64,000 nt of DNA from Omphalotus guepiniiformis. Its lineage: Eukaryota; Basidiomycota; Agaricomycetes; Agaricales; Omphalotaceae. The stretch spans positions 744,001 through 808,000 of the forward strand of contig JAQOOI010000076.1 of NCBI GenBank assembly GCA_028554645.1, read 5' to 3'. A model generated the notes under the pieces. It did not search any database. It was not told the origin of the DNA and saw only the letters and a program-made list of their open reading frames with translations. Below are positions 11,601 through 22,990 of this stretch, piece after piece. The position numbers and the translations under genes were made by a program. Every line of letters starts with the position of its first letter. Within the stretch, counting starts at the first letter, position 1.

Positions 11601-13949
11601 ATCAAATTGAGAACGGTTGTTACCGTAGTAGCTGCAGAACTTGAGGGAATCATCAGTGCAATGATCTTGTATTTGCTTTTCCCAGTTAGACAGAACGGAA
11701 AGTGGCACAACTGACAGAGATGAAATCAACACTGAACGAGCATGGGATCTCCTTCTTGAACTTACCAACCAAAGTTGCGTTGGAAAAGGCCGTAGGAGTA
11801 TCTGTTTTTGTCGCAAGGATTAGAGAGAGTATAGTCAACGTCTATCGCGAATAAAGAATGTCAGCATCGGGAAAACCCATGCACAATCCGACAACACCCA
11901 CTTTCCCCTTTTTTGTGACGAATTAAACTCGTTTCAGAAATTAGCATACAGTTCAAACGAATACTCACCATCCCCTAATAAGATGATCATGTCATGAATA
12001 TAGTATCGTAGATCACTAAGGTAGCTCACCATTGCATCTCCAAAGAGGGCGCCTCGACCCAGATGGGGAGCGGATTCCTGCGGAGTCTTCGTAGCAACTG
12101 AAGATCATCATCGGACTTGCGTTCCTCGACGGTATTGCAAATAGAAGCATACGATTATAATAATAAGACTTGTTTCCGTTGCGCCTGAGCTGCCAGAATT
12201 GAATAGGTTTGTCGGTTTCCTTCTTTGGAAGCTCAGGATACTCGCGCTCGATACACCACTGCAGCCCTTGTATCTAGAATTACATTAGTAAATAGAACAG
12301 AGCGAGACAGCGCGCTACAGACCTGATGTTTAAGAAGATTGACTTTGAGTTCACCACTGTCAATACCGGGAGGATTAGGGTGGAGAGGAAGAGACAAAAT
12401 ATCTCCTGTGGAGCACAACGAATCAAGTAGCGAGGAGCGCCGTCCTTCGTCATTCACTTTCTCAAGAGTCTTCAACATCTCCCGTAGCTCAGCAGCCTTC
12501 TGAATAGCTTCTTGCTGTTTTCTGGCTGATTCACTCTGGGCAGGGGTCTGACGAGAGGAGGACTGTTGTGCTAAAGGAGGAATTCGACCGAGCTGCCTGC
12601 TCGTCTGTCTATCTGTGGTGTTTTTAAATCCACGTTGACCAGGTGTGGCCCATATCAATTGCGGTTGAAGCTCGGGTACCCTGTCCGAGGAACCGTACAT
12701 CTTCAAAGTTCTGACCATATTCTGAGTACCATTGCAAAGACGCCGAACAAAGATACTCACATATCCAGTGTATACCCGCGATGACCTGACACTGAATGTG
12801 TTCGCCTTAAGTAAATGCAAGCCCTTTCATTGAACGAGACTCACGGTTCCCGTCGGGTATCACCCCTTCAACCGTGATAGAGCGACTATCCATTAAAGGG
12901 GCCAGTTTTCGGGAGACCGCTCGAGGAAGGTGGCCAACCTGTGTATGGCCTATGGGCTCTCAACAGGCAGTCCCGTACAGATGAGACTTGCACCAACCTA
13001 TATTGTCGACACGCACAGCGTTCCTAAATAGAGACATAAGGTTGATGATCGAATAACGCGCATAAAACTTACTGGTCATATTTGTTTCGAGGCTCCCTCA
13101 CGACTATGACCTCCTCTCCAGGTCCAACAAGACCTGGACGGGCAATGAGACACAAAGAGCTGCAAGGGTCTATCCTCACCTTTGTAGTATTGAATTCCGA
13201 CCACCTGTGTCCGCATCGAAACAATGAGCTCGTCGCCAACCTCTTCAACAGTATTGTCTTCTCCCATTTCTTTTGCCGCGACGATCTGAGAGTTGACGAC
13301 AGGACCCAGCGCGCTGGCCGGAGTGACCGAGGAAGCTGGCGTAGCAGAAGCCTTGCGCTTTTTCTGGCTGCTCTGCGTGATGATGATTTGAGGAGGTAAA
13401 ATAGTGGCTCGTCGCGCCGTAAGTGGGATATCAGCGGCATCGACGTGTCGCGTAGCTATCGCCGTGCGTACTTTTTGTCGATCTGCAGTACTAAATAGTT
13501 GTTGTAGCTCAGCCATCACCAGTAGAAGAAGCTGAGACAGTGACGCCCCGCACCTCAATTCATCAAGACCGGTGATATCCGTCGCTGAGGCGAGTGCTTT
13601 TAGTATGTCTGGAGTAACGCAGCCCCTGAAAACGCGCGGGTAAGGTAATGCTCCAGTGAAGTTTGTACGGTGACCGCTACCAATGCCTCCATTCAACTGT
13701 CTCGATCTTTGTCACATTGTCGAAAGTAATCTTGCCGTATCGTAAGCTTCCGGCTTCTAAAGCCGATCCCTAGAACAATTCCAAGTTGAGGCAAAGCGCC
13801 AATAGTCGACTACTATATGCATTCACCTTGCACGGTTTCGGTCCGTGGCATTTCGCTCGGGAGCTTTTGCTGTACTGCTCATTTGGAATAAGTCATTTCA
13901 TTTGATCAGAAGGAGATTTCCATACCCCAATCATATGAGAAGAAGACAT
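8674..13949 (-). CDS. RAD5: Rad5/HLTF-type SNF2 helicase-RING protein with N-terminal PARP-type zinc finger and HIRAN domain
   Basis: Predicted DNA translocase/ubiquitin ligase of postreplication repair. In order: an N-terminal zf-PARP finger ([45 protein letters not shown]); a linker; a HIRAN domain ([48 protein letters not shown]); the SNF2 ATPase with Walker A DAMGMGKTLT and Walker B-like VLDEGH; LTGTPIVNSP; a C3HC4 RING ([20 protein letters not shown], then [18 protein letters not shown]) between the two lobes, as in Rad5/HLTF; and helicase C ([60 protein letters not shown]). An 80-residue acidic/basic insert sits in helicase C (about 9437-9700). The finger and HIRAN share one exon-length frame (13130-13630), so the fusion is not an annotation join. 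Roughly 20 introns; the HIRAN exon border near 12850 is unresolved. The start MSSSHMIG is the first ATG upstream of the finger. Confidence 0.9.
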
Positions 13950-14113
13950 CCTGTCGCGTCTCCTCGATGTGTGCGGGTAAAGTCCAAGTTCAGGAGCCTG
14001 AGACAAAGATTCCAAAAACACGCTTCCGAGCAAATAATTCACAATACAAGTCTTTCCCCTCACTCCCTCAACTCCCTCAACGCCACTGGTCGTAGTCTTA
14101 GCTCTAAGCTCTA
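13950..14113. promoter_or_regulatory. Divergent promoter between the Rad5-like gene and NSE4
   Basis: Only 164 bp lie between the start codons of two DNA-repair genes on opposite strands. The NSE4 side has a run of cactccctcaactccctcaac (about 14059-14080). Shared regulation is plausible but not shown; I see no exact MluI-type (ACGCGT) cell-cycle box. Confidence 0.5.
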
Positions 14114-15469
14114 ATGCTTGATATCGAGATGGAGGATAATAGTGGTATGCTAATATACGTGCACTTGTCGTGTCCTACTCAACTTTCTGGCGTTCAGGCC
14201 CTTCAACGCTTCCTTATGATCCTGATCAGAATGCAGAAGAAAAGCGCGAAGTTCGCAGAGAATATCGCGCTCTGCAGAAAAAAATCAGCGGTAGGTACAC
14301 CAGATCTTATGTTATACGCGCTCCTGACGAACGATATTACTTAGAACAACAAGCTAACAGTAATGACTGGAACGTCGAGTCCCTCACTGAAACAGCCCGA
14401 AATACCAATAAGGTTTTCTACAAAGGTGCGATCTCTCATTCTTAGCTGCCCCTATGTCTGCTTACTATCTACGTACGTAGTCAAGAATCCTGCAGAAGCT
14501 GTTATGGACTCCGCCCTTCTTCTCCAGTTGACCGCTACCAATGCTCAGTTAGCACGTAACATGAAATCCGGATCCGGTGCCTTCGACATCGACGACTACA
14601 TTTCGAAATTGGTCACTTTTATGAGTGGACGAAAGATCAGTATCCAAAATCTAGATGATTACGAACCAGACGACGACACACAGCTGGAGATCCCTTTAGA
14701 ATGGGAAAAGATCGGTCGGAGGGCTCTCGCAAAGAGTAGAAGAGTTCCAGTAGTAGGATTCATGTGAGCCGCATTTCTATAATCTCATTCTCCAGTACTG
14801 ATGTGTTTCGCAGGCTTGGACCTCTATCGATGGAGCAGAAAAAGCGTGCACCAGTCAAGCGTTCCAAGCTGGAAAAGAACAAGGCTGATGAACGGAAGCC
14901 TCAAGAGTTGCGTGAAGAAGATATTTCCCGGTCAGTCAACGAGACGACGAAGAACGTTGCTACAGTACGTCCTCCACATCATAATGACAGAACCTCATTT
15001 AATCCAAATCCCAGCTCGAAAAGTTATTAGACGAGACTGGGCGCATAAATTTGTTCAAGTTCTTTATCAATCCTCATAGTTTCGCCCAGTCTGTGGAGAA
15101 CATATTCTACTTGTCATTTCTCATCCGAGATGGAAAGGTTGCATTTGAAACTGATGAGAACGGTGAACCAATCATATGTGTGTTGTTTTTATTGGCTTGT
15201 CCTAAATATGCCTCTAAGTTCAAGTCATTGCAGACGGCTGTGATCAACCATCTCCACAAGATTATTCAAATGGTCTCCGAAAGCAACAGGTTGTTTTTGA
15301 ACTTGATATGGCGACATGGGAGGTAAGGAGAAAGCTGTTCAGTGATTTCCCTATGTTGATGTGCTCTTCAACATGGGAGTACGCCAAAGAAGTCTTCGAT
15401 ATCAAAGAACCTATCATTCCTCACAGAGAGGCTGCTAAGACCAAGCTTGGCAATAAATGGTATGGTTAA
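14114..15469 (+). CDS. NSE4: Nse4 kleisin subunit of the SMC5/6 complex
   Basis: Kleisin that bridges the Smc5 and Smc6 heads in the genome-stability complex. Joined exons give MLDIEMEDNSG, a segment YDPDQNAEEKREVRREYRAL, the N-terminal kleisin part (NTNKVFYKVKNPAEAVMDSA and GAFDIDDYISKLVTFMSG), a middle with PLEWEKIGRRALAKSRRVP, and the conserved C-terminal domain (RINLFKFFINPHSFAQSVEN, then IFYLSFLIRDGKVAFETDE). The end reads EPIIPHREAAKTKLGNKWYG and stop. About seven introns of 50-60 nt were placed with canonical ends (for example AGT G|gtatgc...cag|GC and ACA|gtacgt). A second in-frame ATG at 14129 could be used instead. Total length, about 350 residues, is normal. Confidence 0.9.
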
Positions 15470-16306
15470 GAGATACAGCGTAGAATGTCCATATAGTATA
15501 GTTGTCTATTGTATCATATGATTCTGTTACACTCGGTTTTTTGTGTTCTTGTATGTTACTAAGTTGCTTACATTTCGAGAGATGTGTTGTATACAGTGTA
15601 CGTGACCCAAAGATGGAGGCTTTAGCAGACAGAGTGAGTGGGCAGACGACGGGAAAGAAACCTGGAGTCATCTGGATATCTATCCAGGTTGGGGGTGTCC
15701 AGGAAATAAACACAAGTACCTAGCATTGATAATTATATGTATTGCCGCGTAATTTCTGGACCTCTGTCTGGTTCAAATCTCCTTTGTTGAGAGCTGTCTG
15801 TCTATGTCCGTAACCGGAGGATGTACTGGGGATGGTGGAGGGTGCGATTCTGAAGGGAATTTCGTGTTGGAAAGGACTTGTATGTATATTGCGAAGAGAC
15901 GAAGTGATGAGAGAAAGAAAAAAGGAAAGTCATTGTCTATGAAAATCCTTCGTTCCTCTGACCAGTGACAATGTCCCAGTAAACACGCGACTGCCAAAGG
16001 TTTTTCAGTGATTCGTCACATGGACTTCAAGGATCCATGCATATAACCCATAATTCACTTCGATGACTTAAAGACTTAAAAATATTAGTCCTTCATAATT
16101 GGGCGAGGTTGTTCACTTTCATAGCATAAGAGCATGAATAACGCGAGGAAAGGACATGCATGAGTGAAGCAAACATAATGCGAAAGGTAAAGGCATGTAG
16201 AAAGAACACCAGAGAATATTCAACCGCCCCAAAAATATTGATTCGAGCCCTTCTTTCCGTGGCGCCCCCTCCATTTGCCTGGCTACACGAATAATAAGTA
16301 CACCGT
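15470..16306. other. Convergent 3' spacer between NSE4 and RPS5
   Basis: About 840 bp between two stop codons facing each other. It should hold the two 3' UTRs. Open frames here are short and lack any recognisable domain. I see no further gene. Confidence 0.6.
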
Positions 16307-17189
<883 letters not shown>

Positions 17190-17929
17190 TTTGAGAGGAT
17201 TGTCTTGAGGAGGGTAGACCGCGTACGACCTTTTTGCTATGAAACTTGTGAGCAAATAATTCTTGATCTCTATCCTTGCCCTTCACAGACCTTTCCGAGC
17301 ATGTATTTGTTCTTGTTGATACAGTCGAAATTCAAAGTTTGCAGTTCGGCAGCCACCACAACTGTACAGTTGCAGAATTAAGGTTCCAGCGGCATATCGG
17401 CAACTCGGCTCTATTGCACAAGGTAAGTGGCATGGTACATCGCGTAAGTAATGAGTATCGTACAACATTGGATGTACAGTACTTAGTAGCTGAATTAGTA
17501 CATAATCGTCCTATTTATTAGTGAATACAGGGAAAGGCGAGACCTGTACAAATGAATTGAAACGCAGCACGAGGTATCGTAGACTTGAAACTTGATAATG
17601 AAATACAGTGGTGCAATGCATGATGACGGTGAGGCAATGAGAAATGCACCAGAACTGACGTGCAATGGATGAAGTGGATGATTGAGTCGATGCATGAAAT
17701 GAGCGATCCGGATACAGATAGGGTACTGAAGGCAAAGAGAACATGCAATAGCAAATGATTGCAGACCGGGAAGTTGATGCAGCAAAAGACAGAAAGGTCG
17801 AGTAAGTGTTTGTAGCGACTGGATGCAGAGAAGTTGCGGGGGAGCTTTGTGATTTGGCTAGACAGGTTGAAGACGGAGACGAACATAAGCGCTATGGCCG
17901 CCAGTACTTCGCGAGGTGTGTCGCCTCTT
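17190..17929. other. RPS5 upstream region and 3' end of the next gene
   Basis: About 740 bp. The part next to RPS5 should be its promoter. Farther upstream, a minus-strand frame continues past the RRM-like gene's stop in another phase (a hydrophobic segment VLAAIALMFVSVFNLSSQ near 17870-17920). I could not join it to that gene with a convincing intron. No other gene is supported. Confidence 0.45.
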
Positions 17930-19467
17930 TCATGTTTTTCGCGAGAGGTGTCGCCCTCTGAGATTTCCTGCCTCCTTCCCTTCCTGTACTGACGCCTGAA
18001 TTTTGCGAGCATCATCAAGTTCTCTTTGGAGGTCATCAACTTGGCGTTCCATTCGGCGGCGAAGATTACGCTCTAGATCATACTCATGCTCGAGCCTGCG
18101 TTTGGAATAGCGAGTATCCGAAAGAAGGTCGGTTTGATGATGTAGACGTTTACGAAGAGATTGCACTTCATGGTTTATAGATCGATCGGATAACAGCGAA
18201 CCTGGTGAATGCGTCCGCGGGGGTAGATGAGAAGGCGTACATTGCGTAGCATCGGTATGGCAGGAGGAGCTGCTTGCAGTATTACTTGATGTAGAAGATG
18301 TCGTTCCGTAAACCTTCTGTAGCCACATCTGGGAATTGCGGTAATGTTCGCAAGCATCTTCTTTTCCGTCCCTCGTCATGGATTTTCCTAGATCTGTTTC
18401 GCAGCTGGAAAGCAGCAAGAATGCTGGTTTGAGTTCTTGTTCAGGAATATGATGCTCAGCCATGACTTTTGGATAAATGAGTATCACGAAGTATTTCAAA
18501 AACGTAATTACCAACCTTCGAGCAACGCAGTGATTACTATTATAGCAGCGCGAGGGTTACCTTTACGACGATAATGAGCCCCAACTACCATCCAGTTACC
18601 ACGTTCGCTTCTTGCGATCCTGAGGAGCTCTACGATCTCCCGAGGGTCGGATTGGAGACCATCCAGGTCATACGCGAATATTTCACCGCACAAAGAGATA
18701 TGTATGCATTCGGTTAGGGGAAGACAGGATACAGTCATTGCTGAGGCCGACTTGACAGGTTCAAGATGTACCAGAGGGGGAGTAGTAGAGGACAACGTAG
18801 ATTGACTTGATGTATCCACAGGCGTAGGGGAATGTAAAATTGTTCCGGCTGTAGTTTCAGTGAGTCCGATGGATTGATAATGTTGATCATGGGCAGGATT
18901 GAAAGGAAATGATAGAGAGGCATCAGATGCATTGGTGGGTGCATTCATTGGACACCCAAAATTAGACACGGGACAGGAAGAGTTGGCCGATCTCGCTTTG
19001 GACGCGGAAATGCTAGATGGACCGAACTTGTCTCGCGAACAGCTTCGCCTGGTGCTGGAACCACTAAACCTTTCATCTTCGGAAGGAGGATCCTTTTGTA
19101 AGTCTTGTAGGCTACACCGAGATTCACCTTGGAGCGTTGCGGGAGATACAGAGGCGGTAGGATTGGCGGCACGATATTCTTCTGTAAACTGCGGAACCAT
19201 CGAAGGAAGGAAAACCCGAATTCCGGAGTCCTCTAAATGGAGATCGAGAGCGCACTTCACGCCCTCGTACTCAGCGAAATCGATAAAGACAACATCACAG
19301 CCAGAAGCAGATTCAATTGGATAGACTCCGCGACTGTGGCAAGGATGAATGCCATGAACAAGAAACAATAGACGAACTCACATTTCCCCACAAGCAGAAA
19401 AGATTTCACGTATATTGCAAGACTTGAACGAGTTTGAATTCAGCCCAATCTTGACGACGTGGGCCAT
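17930..19467 (-). CDS. RRM-like protein with Ser/Thr-rich middle and C-terminal coiled coil
   Basis: Function unknown. Exon 1 (MAHVVKIGLNSNSFKSCNIR, EIFSACGE) joins through a GTGAGT intron to IRGVYPIESASGCDVVFIDF and AEYEGVKCALDLHLEDSGI. The order beta-alpha-beta-beta-alpha with 'V(F)IDF' in the RNP1 place suggests a degenerate RRM, which is inference. A long Ser/Pro-rich linker follows. A conserved-looking block (EIFAYDLDGLQSDPREIVEL, NWMVVGAHYRRKGNPRAAII) and, after a second intron, MAEHHIPEQELKPAFLLLSS then follow. The C-terminus is rich in Arg/Glu/Leu (VQSLRKRLHHQTDLL, LERNLRRRMERQVDDLQREL), consistent with a coiled coil. Divergent from the first secreted-protein gene. The stop could be earlier or later if another 3' intron exists. 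Confidence 0.7.
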
Positions 19468-19673
19468 TGTAGGACCGGACCAGAGATGGAGGAAGACAAG
19501 TGACAAGGGATCACAGGTGATCACTGTCAGAACCGCGGCTCTGTTTGTGCACAGCTTCACTCCATGAACTACACCCTTTCCTGCTGCGCATATATCAGCC
19601 TTTTCTCTTGTCGGCTTGCCCTTTCCTTGGATGGCGATTTGTAATGTCTCATGACGTTCCGCAAGGCAAAAAA

Positions 19674-19683
19674 TATATATAAA
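19674..19683 (+). promoter_or_regulatory. TATA box of the first secreted-protein gene
   Basis: TATATATAAA lies about 80 bp upstream of the ATG at 19762, the usual distance for a basidiomycete TATA promoter. It is the clearest core promoter in the window and suggests a strongly regulated or highly expressed gene. Confidence 0.7.
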
Positions 19684-19761
19684 CCCCCTTGGCAACATGA
19701 ATTTTCTTATTCTTGCCTCTTTCTTTATTCTTGCTTCTCCTGTCATTGACAAACGAAAAAC

Positions 19762-20716
19762 ATGACCCGTGCATTCACTTTTATTGCCCTCGCTGTTACT
19801 TTCAGCGTCGCGTCAGCTCAAAGTGGTATGTTGTCTACAGCATGGAGAGAATGTTCCCGTTACTAAGTTAATCAACGAATGTCAGTGGTATTTCGTCAAA
19901 TTGTACCCAAACGTTGGCCCAGGTTGCAGCCAATGCAGATGCTTCCAGTTGCTTGAGCCCGACGTCCTTAGTTTCACTCATTACTGGCTCGGCGAATAAT
20001 TCAATCATTGGACCAATCGACACCTGGCTCAACAACGTGTGTGGCGCACCTGCATGTAGTAACAGCACCCTCTCCGCTGTCGTCACGAATCTTACTGCAG
20101 GCTGCAGTACTGAACTCTCTGCGCTTGGGTTCGAATCTGGTCAGACAGCAACGATAATTTCCACCGTTCAGTCATTCTACCCTACGGTGAGGAAAGTCGC
20201 TTGTTTGAAGGAGTAAGTCTGGTCTCATGTATAGCCGTTCCCGCCTCCCTCATCGTTATTCTCTTAGCGGCAATACAAATTGCATTACCGAGACTTTGAC
20301 AAATATCCAGGATATTGTTGGTAACCTGAGTCTCACAAACATTGCATCCCTGGTTTCCAGTGGCGATGCTAGTCTTCCTTCCAATGTGACCTGCACCAAC
20401 TGCGTCAAAGCGGCATACAATACCATTAATACAGACTTTCCGGGACTTCTTTCTTCCGAGGCCTCAACTCTCCAACAGCAATGTGGTACTTCCTTCACTG
20501 GTGAGCCGTCATTGCCTTGACTTTGCGCTAGTTTCTAATCTTGATACTGACGGTTCTTCACCCTCCAACATCGTTGAAAGCGCAAGCACGGCTTCAGCTG
20601 GGTCTGCTTCGAGTGCTGCGATGAGTCCAACAACCTTCATCTCCGGCAAAGCGATGATTGGTGTTGGCGCCTCAGCTCTTATCACACTCGGATCTTTCTT
20701 TACTTTCTTAGCTTGA
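19762..20716 (+). CDS. Secreted, probably GPI-anchored Cys-rich protein (DUF7729-like), copy 1
   Basis: Cell-surface protein of unknown function. A signal peptide (MTRAFTFIALAVTFSVASAQ) is followed by NCTQTLAQVAANADASSCLS, a domain with spaced cysteines (LNNVCGAPACSNSTL, TAGCSTEL, VRKVACLK), a second half (TNCITETLTNIQDIVGNLSL, VTCTNCVKAAYNTI, QQQCGTSFT), a Ser/Ala-rich linker and a hydrophobic tail (MIGVGASALITLGSFFTFLA) fitting a GPI-attachment signal. Several N-glycosylation sequons (NCT, NST, NLT, NVT) are visible. Introns: after QSG (gtatgt...gtcag), after CLK (gtaagt...cttag) and after SFT (gtgagc...gctag). A second gene of the same family lies 1.3 kb downstream. I recall this family from basidiomycetes as DUF7729; the number is from memory. 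Confidence 0.82.
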
Positions 20717-21697
20717 GCATGTTCTGCATGAGTAGTCTTGGACTTCTTCCCGGACTGATCAATGACTCATTTGTACTTTATTATAATAGCAAACTGAACT
20801 TTAGGAGAAACGTAGAACATGACGCTTACTCGACGTCTTTTGCTGTACTACATATGTATGTAGTAGTTCCGGCGAGAGATTATCTGCAACCGCTTACTTT
20901 ACGGCCTCGATGGCCTCAGTGAGCAATGCACGGTTGTCAAGCTGAACAAAATGTGACTGCCCCATTTTGCTTAATACTTGTGCTGACAGTGATATCGAAT
21001 TTCGAAATGACGATACTACCCGTTTATTTGTTACCCGGAAATCGAATACCACAACCCTGCGCTCATAACTCGCGGTGTACGCCGAATCAACTTTGGTGGA
21101 GCTATATATTTGCGAAGAAGATATGGGACGAGTCAGAGAACGACCTAGAGGATGGACACTGGATGGACCTGTGCTACTTAGAGTTGGCGAAAGTGCCTGA
21201 AATGAAGCTTGTGATTGGTAGTAGGTACAATGCAAGGAATGGACGTCGGATGGGCTGTTACATAGCAATCAAGGGTATTCACGGTGAGACTATACAAATG
21301 CATAAATTCCGGAACGGAATCCTCATACTTATTCCCTTGGCGAAAACACCACAGTGTATATTGAAGTATACAACGAGATTGTGACTGATGATAGTCATCA
21401 GCGCCCGGTGTGAGCTGTGCCTCTTGGTCGTCGGTGCAGGTTCAGCTTCGGCCGGTAGACGTATATCCATTACTATGAGTGGAGTGGAGAAGAAACACTT
21501 TCATTGGCCCGCGAACGCAGGGGGATAGGTCAGTGAGCATCAGCTTTGAATCGTGAGTTAATTAATCCATTACTCTGTCCAACTCATGTAAATTCGGCAA
21601 GCAGGCCGTACGGGCATTGACGAATGACACTGAAAATTATTAGGGTAAGATGGACCACTGATACACGATCACAGCTGCGAGACAGCAAAAGGTTTAG

Positions 21698-21721
21698 GAG
21701 AATGAGAATGAGAATGAGATG
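21698..21721. repeat. Short GAGAAT microsatellite
   Basis: About three to four imperfect tandem copies of a 6-bp unit in non-coding DNA between the two secreted-protein genes. No function is apparent. Confidence 0.7.
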
Positions 21722-21906
21722 AGTACAATATGTAACATAGGACTCTCCAGCTTGTAAGTAATTCTCACGCCGGGTCCAGTTAAACCGGGAAGGCCGAAGG
21801 AGACAACATCTCAGTGTGTCCCGCCGACATCAATCATAGTCAGTGCCTGGTCAGTGCTGCAGACAAAGTCCCGAAACTATGGTCATTGGAGCATTTACTG
21901 ATGTGA

Positions 21907-21914
21907 ATATAAAA
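21907..21914 (+). promoter_or_regulatory. TATA-like box of the second secreted-protein gene
   Basis: ATATAAAA lies about 90 bp upstream of the ATG at 22004, nearly the same spacing as in the paralogue at 19674. This suggests that the core promoter was copied with the gene. Confidence 0.6.
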
Positions 21915-22003
21915 TCTACTGAATCCACTTCTCGAACCCAGTTACGACTTTCCTTTCAATCTTTTGCACCTTTTATTCTTCAATTTCTTGACTATCTTTA
22001 ATC

Positions 22004-22990
22004 ATGCTGGCTCATGTTAAAGCTTTGCTTTTTATCGCTGCTACGACTGCTATTCCCAGTGCTTATTCGTGAGTCCCTCCCTTGCTCGGCATTCCAGCTT
22101 CTTGACGGCTATCGGAATGCCTTACAGACTGTCTCTATCATCGTCCTGTCAAGCTTCCCTGAAAGGACTGTTAACGTCTCAGGATGCGGCATGTTTGAAC
22201 CCTAGCGCAATCTTTTCCTTCGTTCTTGGCAACTCAGAGTCCATACCCAACACTGTCAATACGTGGTTAAACGGGATATGTTCGTCGGGCGCGTGTTCCA
22301 ATGCCAGTATCGCAAATGTCATCACCAATATTACCTCCGGGTGCAGCAACGAGCTGTGGTCCGCTGTAGGACTCAACATATCAAGCGTGCAGGAAGAAGT
22401 GATAAATGTCGTCCAACAAGTGTATCCCACCATTCGCCAAGTAGCGTGCTTGAAGGAGTATGTACCAAACCCACCCCATCTGCCATTTGGGCGCTGATTT
22501 GATTCCTGTCACTCAGCGACTCTTCCGGCACGCTGTGTGCTGTCGAAACGTTGTCGAACCTCGAGAGTGTTGTCGGACAACTGAGCTTCACTGATTTGAG
22601 CTTCTTCAACCTTTACGCTGACGCTCAGAAGCTACTTGCGAACGGCGTCCAGAACCTTGCATGCACAAATTGCATCAAAGAAAGTTTCTCGATTGCCAAA
22701 GCAAATTTCCCTTCTATTGTATCGAAAGCTGTGCCGGACGCCCAAAAAATTTGCGGTGATTCCTTCGTTGGTACGTCCCAACTGCTCAGAGCAAGAGATA
22801 AGCTTCTTCACTGATGGGCTCGAAAACTTTAGATGGCTCTTCCCCGGACGGTATTTCACAGACGGCCAACACTGGAGTATTCTCGGCCGAGAAGTCCAAC
22901 AACAGTGGACTTGCATTGTCACAGGCTTGTCTTGGTAGAGTCGGTATTGTTTTGGTGGCTATATGGTCTGCGTTTGCGTTCATGGGCTGA
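22004..22990 (+). CDS. Secreted, probably GPI-anchored Cys-rich protein (DUF7729-like), copy 2
   Basis: Paralogue of the protein at 19762-20716 with the same exon plan. A signal peptide (MLAHVKALLFIAATTAIPSA) leads to SCQASLKGLLTSQDAACLNP, then LNGICSSGACSNASI, ITNITSGCSNEL, QQVYPTIRQVACLK, LCAVETLSNLESVVGQLSFT, LACTNCIKESFSIAKANFPS and AQKICGDSFVDGSSPDG. The cysteine spacing matches copy 1. The tail (GRVGIVLVAIWSAFAFMG) is hydrophobic and ends at the stop, as expected of a GPI signal. Introns fall after the signal peptide (gtgagt...acag), after CLK and after SFV (gtacgt...ttag), at the same places as in copy 1. The sequence has diverged strongly, so the duplication is not recent. Confidence 0.82.

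Larger units (their letters stand above)
20717..22003. other. Spacer between the two paralogous secreted-protein genes
   Basis: About 1.3 kb. Frames of about 120-150 residues on both strands overlap at 20894-21384 but show no signal peptide, domain or intron logic, and I do not accept either. A short GAGAAT repeat lies near 21698-21720. The last 100 bp hold the promoter of copy 2. Confidence 0.5.

Noticed and set aside
20125..20145. tRNA B-box-like sequence (ggttcgaatc) and a similar one near 15771
   Set aside because: The first is inside a coding exon and the second lacks an A-box and acceptor stem; no cloverleaf could be drawn.
20894..21384. Overlapping open frames of 124 and 152 codons on both strands
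   Set aside because: No domain, signal peptide, intron or homologue recognised; length is compatible with chance in this base composition.
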